DNA from: Hymenobacter aerophilus DSM 13606
Lineage (GTDB): Bacteria > Bacteroidota > Bacteroidia > Cytophagales > Hymenobacteraceae
Length of the DNA stretch: 64,000 nt
Assembly: GCF_000382225.1 (NCBI RefSeq)
Contig: NZ_KB907801.1
Span: forward strand, 62,001-126,000
Direction: 5' to 3'
Shown: positions 58,243 through 64,000 of the stretch, piece by piece
How the letters are laid out: every line of letters begins with the position of its first letter
Numbering within the stretch: position 1 is the first letter of the stretch
Notes under the pieces: generated by a model
What the model was told of the DNA's origin: nothing
What the model saw: only the letters and a program-made list of their open reading frames with translations
Databases searched by the model: none
Position numbers and translations under genes: made by a program

Positions 58243-59262
58243 TCAGCTTGCTAGCTGCACCGGCTGCACCACGCTGGGCAGGGCCGGGGCCGGCTCGCCG
58301 GCCAGACGGGCAGCAATGAGTTGGGCGTGGTAACGGCCGTTTTCAATAAACCAGCGGCTGGTGTTGCGGCCGCCGCATACGGTGCCGGCCAGGTACAGGC
58401 CGGGCCGGTTGGTTTCGAGTGTTTCGGCGTTGTGGGCGGGTGTCTGGGCCGCATCGGTGCCACAGGCTACGCCCAGTGCGCTCAGAAACGAGAAATCGGG
58501 GTGGTAGCCGGTGAGGGCATACACGAACTGCGCCGGCAGCGTTTGCGGGCCGTTGGGCGTGGCCACCTCCACGGCACCGGGCGTTATACGCGTGGCGGTA
58601 CTGTTGAACAGGGCACCGATGCGCCCTTCTTTGATCCGGTTGACGAGGTCGGGCCGGATCCAGTACTTGACGGACTCGGGAATTTCGGGGCCGCGCACGA
58701 GCAGGGTGGGGCGGGCACCGGCGCGCAGCAACTGCAGCGCCGCTTTAGCCGCCGAGTTCTTGGCCCCGATAATCACCACATCCTGCCCCACATGGGCGTA
58801 GGGCTCCTTGTAGTAGTGCGACACGTGGGACAGGTCTTCGCCCGGTACGTTCAGGTAGTTGGGCAGGTCGTAGAAGCCGGTGGCTACCACTACGTAGCGC
58901 GTGTGCAGCCGGCCCTTATCGGTGACGACGGTGAAATTATCCTGTTCGCCTTCCAGCCCGATTACGCGCTCGTAGAGACGCAGCGTGAGGTTTTCGGCCT
59001 GGGCCACGCGGCGGTAGTAGTCGAGGGCATCTTCGCGCAGGGGTTTGTAGTGCAGCGTACTCATGGGGTAGCCCCCGATTTCGAGCAGCTCGGGCGTCGA
59101 GAAGAACTCCATGTTGGTGGGGTAGCCGACCAGTGAGTTCACCAGCGCGCCCTTGTCGAGCACCACCACGCGCAGGCCGCGCCGCTGCACCTCCAGGGCG
59201 CAGGCCAGCCCCACCGGCCCGGCCCCGATTACGGCCACATCGAAGGAAAGAGAATCTTGCAT
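58243..59262 (-). CDS. ypdA: YpdA-family bacillithiol disulfide reductase
   Basis: A 339-residue flavoprotein. It has the FAD-binding GAGPVGLACA (13-22) near the start, a second dinucleotide site VVIIGAKNSAAKAAL (about 160-174) for NADPH, and the late LYLAGTVCGGRNTSRWFIEN. This fits YpdA, which recycles oxidised bacillithiol to the thiol form in Firmicutes and Bacteroidota. There is no CxxC pair of the thioredoxin reductase type, which is right for YpdA. The start ATG 59262 (MQDSLSFDVAVIG) is preferred over 59289. Its presence suggests this organism uses bacillithiol. Confidence 0.9.
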   Translation of the reverse strand: MQDSLSFDVAVIGAGPVGLACALEVQRRGLRVVVLDKGALVNSLVGYPTNMEFFSTPELLEIGGYPMSTLHYKPLREDALDYYRRVAQAENLTLRLYERVIGLEGEQDNFTVVTDKGRLHTRYVVVATGFYDLPNYLNVPGEDLSHVSHYYKEPYAHVGQDVVIIGAKNSAAKAALQLLRAGARPTLLVRGPEIPESVKYWIRPDLVNRIKEGRIGALFNSTATRITPGAVEVATPNGPQTLPAQFVYALTGYHPDFSFLSALGVACGTDAAQTPAHNAETLETNRPGLYLAGTVCGGRNTSRWFIENGRYHAQLIAARLAGEPAPALPSVVQPVQLAS

Positions 59263-59500
59263 AGTACCCGTAGTAACAGCCGCTGGCAACCTGAGGTTGT
59301 GCGGCGGCGGGAGTGGTTGACACTACTGCTCGGCTTCAAGTAGCTATTTTTGATGCAACTGGACTGGATAACCGGAAATTCAAAAGTCCCGGAATAGTTA
59401 GTGTACCCTGTTGGTAATGAAAGTATTAATAGGACGCCCGGCTAAAATGTAGCGTCTGAAATATGCAGATTGTTTTTTCCGGAGGCCCTAAAAAGGAAGC
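59263..59500. other. Gene-free stretch between ypdA and the lipocalin-like gene
   Basis: About 240 bases, AT-rich from 59390 onwards, with no supported gene. It should contain the ypdA promoter on the minus strand, though no clear match was found. It ends in the -7 element of the lipoprotein gene. Confidence 0.4.
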
Positions 59501-59508
59501 TATATTTG
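59501..59508 (+). promoter_or_regulatory. -7 element of the first lipocalin-like gene
   Basis: TATATTTG is an exact TAnnTTTG match, 77 bases before the ATG at 59586. At the -33 position there is TTTTTT (59473-59478) rather than TTG. Confidence 0.5.
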
Positions 59509-59585
59509 AGAAATCGGTAATCGACAATTTTAAAGGCGTTGGTGACCGGCTATCCGTTTCCTTTTATCACCTCTTTCCACCTATT

Positions 59586-60059
59586 ATGAAGAAGAACTCC
59601 TTTCTGCTGCTGGCTTTGGCGGCCGCTGGTACCCTGACTGGTTGCGGCGACGATAAAAAATCGGAAGCGCCCAAGCCTAAAACGAAGGCGGAACTGTTGG
59701 CGGCTCACGACTGGATCCTGAGCGAAGCGACTGTTACAGTCGGGGGCCAAACCGGAGATGCTTTCGATGCGGGGCTGTATGAAGAGTGCGATAGAGATGA
59801 CTACTACCGTTTTACCAACACCAACAACGGCGGCACCTATACGCTCAACGATAATACCAACGTGTGTAGCCCGCCGAACGCCGAAACAGGAGCTTGGTCG
59901 CTGAATGCGGACCAATCGAAGCTTACGCTTACCCCGCAGGGTGATGATGCCGAGGAGCTGACGGTGACTGAGCTAACAGATTCATCGCTGAAACTCAGCG
60001 CAACGGGAGACATCTTTGGCAACGCCGTTACCTTTAAGCTGAGTTATAAAGTGAAGTAA
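59586..60059 (+). CDS. Lipocalin-like lipoprotein, copy 1
   Basis: A 157-residue lipoprotein (signal MKKNSFLLLALAAAGTLTGC, lipid cysteine at 20), then a Lys/Pro spacer. The body reads KAELLAAHDWILSEATVTVG, CDRDDYYRFTNT, GTYTLNDNTNVC and WSLNADQSKLTLTPQ. This up-and-down strand pattern with a conserved Cys pair resembles the lipocalin-like family of Bacteroidota. Function unknown; such barrels bind small hydrophobic molecules. The next gene is a diverged paralogue with the same order of motifs. Confidence 0.78.
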   Translation: MKKNSFLLLALAAAGTLTGCGDDKKSEAPKPKTKAELLAAHDWILSEATVTVGGQTGDAFDAGLYEECDRDDYYRFTNTNNGGTYTLNDNTNVCSPPNAETGAWSLNADQSKLTLTPQGDDAEELTVTELTDSSLKLSATGDIFGNAVTFKLSYKVK

Positions 60060-60252
60060 AACAACGGAAATGAGCCTAATCTGACCTTCGGACGAAGGTT
60101 GGTTTTCTGCCCGGCTTGGTTGCCAGAACTGGCGCAACTCAATCATTTAGCATTTTGGCCTACGGAGTTCCTGCAATTTCCTGCCAGAAAGCTGGAGCCA
60201 GATTGTTGCTTATTTGCACCGCATTATTCACGTTCAATTATTCCCTTCGCTA

Positions 60253-60720
60253 ATGAAAAAGTACTCGTTGCTGGCAGCTGTTGCTATGCTCACTGTTGGG
60301 TCGTTCACCTCGTGCAGCAAAGACGATGATCCGAACCCGGTTACCAAAACCGAACTGCTCACGGCCCACAACTGGCGCATTTCCTCTTTTACTGTCAAGC
60401 TGGGCAGCGCACCAATAGAGGATATTTACAAGGATTCGCCGAAGTGCCAACAGGACGATTTTTACCAGTTCAAGACCGATAAAACATTCGTTTTTGACCA
60501 AGGCAAGGAACGGTGCGACCCAACCGAACCGCAAACCACAGTTAGCGGCTGGGATATCAATGCTGATGGCACGATTCTACTGCTACTGGAAATGAAAGGC
60601 ACCACCAGCGCGGAACTCTACGAAATCAAGGAACTCACGAAAGACAAGTTACGCATTGGCCAGACGCTGACGGAAGACGGTGAAAGCCTGATGGCCGAAA
60701 TTACGTTTACCGGCCTCTAA
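60253..60720 (+). CDS. Lipocalin-like lipoprotein, copy 2
   Basis: A 155-residue lipoprotein (LTVGSFTSCSKDDDPN, cysteine near 19). It aligns end to end with the protein before it: KTELLTAHNWRISSFTVKLG, CQQDDFYQFKTDKTFVFDQG, a second Cys in KERCDPTEP and WDINADGTILLLLE. So a tandem duplication is likely, though the two have drifted far apart. A 193-base gap without repeats separates them. The transcript ends at the terminator at 60743. Confidence 0.78.
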   Translation: MKKYSLLAAVAMLTVGSFTSCSKDDDPNPVTKTELLTAHNWRISSFTVKLGSAPIEDIYKDSPKCQQDDFYQFKTDKTFVFDQGKERCDPTEPQTTVSGWDINADGTILLLLEMKGTTSAELYEIKELTKDKLRIGQTLTEDGESLMAEITFTGL

Positions 60721-60742
60721 ACATCATTATTACGATTAGACA

Positions 60743-60774
60743 AACGTCTCGCTGGCTCCGGCCGGCGAGACGTT
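60743..60774. terminator. Terminator between lipocalin-like and DoxX genes
   Basis: AACGTCTCGC (60743-60752) pairs with GCGAGACGTT (60765-60774), loop of 12 bases, at a convergent junction. Confidence 0.75.
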
Positions 60775-60803
60775 CTCATTGAATAACAGCCCAGAAGCCA
60801 GGC

Positions 60804-61229
60804 TCAGGTCCGACGGGCCAGCAGGGCCTTTAGTGCCCCGGTGCTCCACAGCGCCCAGCCAATCAGCACGGGCTGGAAGTACAGGCGACCCAGGCGCTTG
60901 GCATCGGTATCGAGGCCGAAGGCGGACAGGTGGTGGGTGTACTGGTGAATATTGCCCGGAAACACGGCCGCGTAGAACAGCCCGAGCCCCAGGCCCATGC
61001 GTACCCGGTTACGGCCCTTGAGTAACAGCAGCCCCAGGCCCAGCCCGATTTCCACTACGCCCGAAGCCAGCACGGTAGTGTCTTTATCGAGCGGGATAAA
61101 GTCGGGTACCTGCGCCTGAAACGCTCGGCGCTGAAAGGTGAGGTGGCCGGTGCCGGCCACGACCATAAAGGTGCCCAGCAGCCCGCGGGCTACGTTTTGG
61201 AGCGTGGTAGTATGGAGTTGTTGGGGCAT
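60804..61229 (-). CDS. DoxX-family membrane protein
   Basis: A 141-residue protein with four hydrophobic segments (about 12-28, 52-70, 76-92, 115-135). It has the DoxX-like themes GTFMVVAGTGHLTF in helix 1, VVEIGLGLGLLLL in helix 2 and GLGLFYAAVFPGNIHQYTHH in the loop after helix 3. DoxX proteins are small quinone-related or redox membrane proteins with poorly known roles. Single gene between a terminator and polA; not co-directional coupling that I can prove, but polA on the same strand ends beyond 61296 upstream of it. Confidence 0.72.
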   Translation of the reverse strand: MPQQLHTTTLQNVARGLLGTFMVVAGTGHLTFQRRAFQAQVPDFIPLDKDTTVLASGVVEIGLGLGLLLLKGRNRVRMGLGLGLFYAAVFPGNIHQYTHHLSAFGLDTDAKRLGRLYFQPVLIGWALWSTGALKALLARRT

Positions 61230-61295
61230 AGCAGGAAGCCAGGAGAGGCCCGGCTCCCTGCTATACGGCCTATCACCTAGCCCAGATACTCTAAG

Positions 61296-64000
61296 CTAGT
61301 GCGCCTGCAGCCAGTTCTCGCCGGTACCTACTTCTACCTCCAGCGGCACGCCGTGGGGCAGCAGCAGGGCCGTGGCCATCAACTCCTTTATTTTGGGCGT
61401 GATGTAGTCAACCTCCTCGCGCACGGCGTCGAATACGAGTTCGTCGTGCACCTGCAGAATCATGCGGGTGCCGAGCTTTTCCTGCACCAGCCACTCGTGG
61501 ATGTTGATCATGGCCTTCTTGATAATGTCGGCCGCGGTGCCCTGGATGGGGGCGTTGATGGCATTGCGCTCGGTGTAGCCGCGCAGCGTGGCGTTGCGCG
61601 AGTTGATGTCGCGCAGGTAGCGGCGGCGGCCGAGCAGGGTTTCGGCGTACTCCAGCTCGCGGGCCCGGTTGATGCTCTCATCCATGAACTGCTTGATGGA
61701 CGGAAACTCCTCGAAATAGGTCTCGATGATGTCGGTGGCTTCCTTGCGGCCGATGCCGATGCGCTGGGCCAGGCCGAAGGCCGAAATGCCGTAGATGATG
61801 CCGAAGTTGACGGTTTTGGCCTTGCGCCGCATCTCCCCATCGACCTCGCTCAGCGGCACTTTGAACACCTTGCTGGCCGTGCTGGTGTGAATGTCCTGGC
61901 CAAGGCGGAAGGCCTCAATCATCGTCTGGTCGCCCGCGAAGTCAGCCATGATGCGCAGCTCCACCTGCGAGTAGTCAGCCGCCAATAACAGATGGTCGGC
62001 GTCGCGGGGCACAAAGGCCTTGCGGATTTCGCGGCCCTTCTCGGTGCGGATGGGGATGTTTTGGAGGTTGGGGTTGGTGCTGCTGAGCCGGCCGGTGGCC
62101 GTTACGGCCTGGTTGAAGCTGGTGTGTACGCGCCCATCCAGCTCGCACACCAGCTGGGGCAGGGCCTCGACGTAGGTAGAGCGCAGCTTGCTGAGCTGGC
62201 GGTATTCCAGAATCAGGCCCGCAATGGGGGCATCGGCGGCCAGCTGGCTCAGAATTTCCTCGCCGGTGGCGTACTGACCGGTTTTGGTTTTCTTGATTTT
62301 CTTGCCGCCCAGGTCCATTTTATCAAACAGGATTTCGCCGAGCTGCTTGGGCGAGCCGATGTTGAACTCCTCGCCGGCCTCCTGGTAAATCTGGCTTTCC
62401 AGCTCCGTGATGTAGCCCTGCAGCTCGGCCGAATACTCGCCCATGGCTGCTGAGTCAATCTTCACGCCTTCGTACTCGATGGCCGCCAGCACCGGCACCA
62501 GCGGGTTTTCCACCTCGTTCAGCAAGTCCAGCAAACCCACTTCCTTCAGCAGCGGCTCGAAGACGTGCTTGAGCTGTAGCGTTACGTCGGCATCCTCGCA
62601 GGCGTAATCCGATACCTCGGCGGGCGGCAGGTCGGCCATGGTTTTCTGGTTCTTGCCCTTGGGGCCGATGAGGGCCGTAATGGGCACCGGCGTGTAGTGC
62701 AGGTAGGTTTCGGCCAGCACGTCCATGCCGTGGCGCATGTCGGGCTCCAGCAGGTAGTGGGCCAGCATGGTGTCAAACAGCGGCCCCCGGATTTCGACGC
62801 CGTAGTGCTTAAGGATGGTGAGGTCGTACTTGATGTTCTGGCCCACCTTCACAATCTGCTCGGCGTCGAAAAACGGCCGGAACTCGTCTACCAGCGCCTG
62901 GGCGGCTTCCTCGTTGTCCTGGGGCACGGGCACGTAGTAGGCCTCGCCGGGCAGCCAGCAGAACGAGAGGCCCACGAGCCGCGAGGTCATGGTGTCGAGG
63001 CCGGTGGTTTCGGTGTCGAAGCTGACTTCGGTTTGCAGCAGCAGAAACTCCAGCAGCTCGGCCCGCAGCGCGGGCGTATCCATCAAATGGTACTGATGGG
63101 CCACGTTTTCGAGGGTGCGGCGGGGGCCGGCGGGCGCGCCCGCGTGGCCGGTGCCACCTTCCTCGGCGCCAATAGCCACGGCCGCATCGGAAGAGGCCCC
63201 GAACAGGCTACCTTGACCGGCGGTGGCTACCTTGGGCCGCCGGGCGCCGCGCGGGGTGGGGGTGCCGCCGAGGGTCACGCCGGGCGCCGCGGCCCCGTCG
63301 CCGAGCACGCGGGCGGCCAGCTGCCGGAACTCCAACTCATCAAACAGGCGGCGCAGCTCGTCCATGTCGGGCTGGTCGATGATGAGTTTGTCGGCCTCAA
63401 ACTCAATGGGTACGTTGCGGTGAATGGTGGCCAGCTCCTTGCTCATCAGGCCCTGCTCGGCAAACTCGCGCACGTTCTGCTGCTGCTTGCCCTTGAGCTT
63501 ATCGACGTTGGCAATCAGCCCTTCCACCGAGCCGTACTCCTGAATCAGCTTCTTGGCCGTTTTCTCGCCGATGCCCGGAATGCCCGGAATGTTGTCGGAG
63601 GCGTCGCCCTGCAAGCCCAGAATGTCAATTACCTGCTCCACGCGCTCAATCTCGAAGCGCTGGAGCACGTGGGCCACATCAAGGATTTCGGCGGCGTTGC
63701 CCATAAAGGCCGGCCGGTAGATTTTCACGCACTCGGTTACCAGCTGGCAATAGTCCTTGTCGGGCGTCATCATGTACACCTCGCCGAAGCCCTGCTCCTC
63801 GGCTCGGCCGGCCAGCGTGCCAATCACGTCGTCAGCCTCGAAGCCCTCCACCATCAGAATGGGAATGTGAAAGGCCTTGATAATCTGCTTGATATACGGA
63901 ATAGCCAGGCCGATATCCTCGGGCATGGCCTGGCGCTGGGCCTTGTAATCGGCGTACTGCTCGTGGCGGAAGGTTTTCTTGGCCGCATCGAAGGCCACGC
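61296..64000 (-). CDS. polA: DNA polymerase I (PolA), partial: N-terminus outside the window
   Basis: About 900 residues are visible. The first 60-70 of a typical PolA are beyond the right edge, so the ATG at 63998 (MAFDAAKKTFRHEQYADYKA) is internal. Order of domains: 5'-3' nuclease (FEADDVIGTLAG, GDASDNIPGIPGIGEKTAKK), 3'-5' exonuclease with SFDTETTGLD, QNIKYDLTIL and YACEDADVT, and polymerase with DYSQVELRIMADFAGD, KTVNFGIIYGISAFG and QVHDELVFD. The proofreading acidic residues are all present, so this exonuclease should be active, unlike in several Gram-positive PolA enzymes. It functions in Okazaki fragment processing and repair. A low-complexity linker (about 240-290) separates the nuclease domains. 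Confidence 0.96.
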   Translation of the reverse strand, partial: VAFDAAKKTFRHEQYADYKAQRQAMPEDIGLAIPYIKQIIKAFHIPILMVEGFEADDVIGTLAGRAEEQGFGEVYMMTPDKDYCQLVTECVKIYRPAFMGNAAEILDVAHVLQRFEIERVEQVIDILGLQGDASDNIPGIPGIGEKTAKKLIQEYGSVEGLIANVDKLKGKQQQNVREFAEQGLMSKELATIHRNVPIEFEADKLIIDQPDMDELRRLFDELEFRQLAARVLGDGAAAPGVTLGGTPTPRGARRPKVATAGQGSLFGASSDAAVAIGAEEGGTGHAGAPAGPRRTLENVAHQYHLMDTPALRAELLEFLLLQTEVSFDTETTGLDTMTSRLVGLSFCWLPGEAYYVPVPQDNEEAAQALVDEFRPFFDAEQIVKVGQNIKYDLTILKHYGVEIRGPLFDTMLAHYLLEPDMRHGMDVLAETYLHYTPVPITALIGPKGKNQKTMADLPPAEVSDYACEDADVTLQLKHVFEPLLKEVGLLDLLNEVENPLVPVLAAIEYEGVKIDSAAMGEYSAELQGYITELESQIYQEAGEEFNIGSPKQLGEILFDKMDLGGKKIKKTKTGQYATGEEILSQLAADAPIAGLILEYRQLSKLRSTYVEALPQLVCELDGRVHTSFNQAVTATGRLSSTNPNLQNIPIRTEKGREIRKAFVPRDADHLLLAADYSQVELRIMADFAGDQTMIEAFRLGQDIHTSTASKVFKVPLSEVDGEMRRKAKTVNFGIIYGISAFGLAQRIGIGRKEATDIIETYFEEFPSIKQFMDESINRARELEYAETLLGRRRYLRDINSRNATLRGYTERNAINAPIQGTAADIIKKAMINIHEWLVQEKLGTRMILQVHDELVFDAVREEVDYITPKIKELMATALLLPHGVPLEVEVGTGENWLQAH

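Overview
The window looks like a chromosome segment of a GC-rich member of the Bacteroidota, most likely Hymenobacter or a close relative (inferred from gene content and base composition by eye). Evidence includes a type IX secretion sorting domain on a secreted metalloprotease, a BlaI/M56 pair whose protease ends in a TonB-type domain, a FadL/SGNH lipoprotein pair, a YpdA-type bacillithiol reductase, DUF4919 and GIN-domain proteins, and promoters of the Bacteroidota type (TTG, about 19-21 bases, TAnnTTTG). No rRNA, tRNA, transposase or CRISPR array was seen. Genes at both edges are cut: a DUF4159-type gene at the left and polA at the right.

Left part (1-6650): a minus-strand operon with all four protein types of the poorly characterised E. 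coli ynbABCD operon: CDP-alcohol phosphatidyltransferase, CDP-diglyceride synthase, hydrolase-methyltransferase fusion, and PAP2-dual specificity phosphatase fusion. A PlsC acyltransferase and a small membrane protein are added. Together they could make phosphatidate, activate it, attach an alcohol head group, and methylate or dephosphorylate a product. Next (6950-13400) come two tandem TldD/TldE pairs. Both TldD copies start with a twin-arginine-like signal and both TldE copies lack one. Then follow an McrB/McrC modification-dependent restriction pair (13667-16147) and a GAF-GAF-AAA+-Fis sigma54-type regulator (16315-18417). The regulator is divergent from a TolC/USP/EmrA/EmrB efflux cluster (18637-23935), and the shared intergenic region holds two matching 16-bp palindromes.

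Middle (24000-47200): a stand-alone BLUF photoreceptor, an unknown lipoprotein, the BlaI/M56 pair with an operator inside its promoter, a secreted lipase, a penicillin acylase next to a 21-bp minisatellite, a complete RND efflux operon (adaptor, pump, outer membrane factor), RlpA, a DUF72 protein, a T9SS-sorted metalloprotease and a FabH-type ketosynthase.

Right part (47300-64000): a GIN-domain protein, an M13 peptidase, ArfB ribosome rescue hydrolase, a DUF4919 protein, the MgtE magnesium channel, a cyanophycinase, the FadL/SGNH pair, YpdA, two tandem lipocalin-like lipoproteins, a DoxX protein and DNA polymerase I.

The most pervasive non-coding feature is a dense set of intergenic palindromes of at least nine sequence families. 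One family, with GTCATnCTGAG / CTCAGnATGAC ends, has ten copies. They separate genes even inside operons, form stems of up to about 59 bp, and in the efflux cluster run right up to three start codons.
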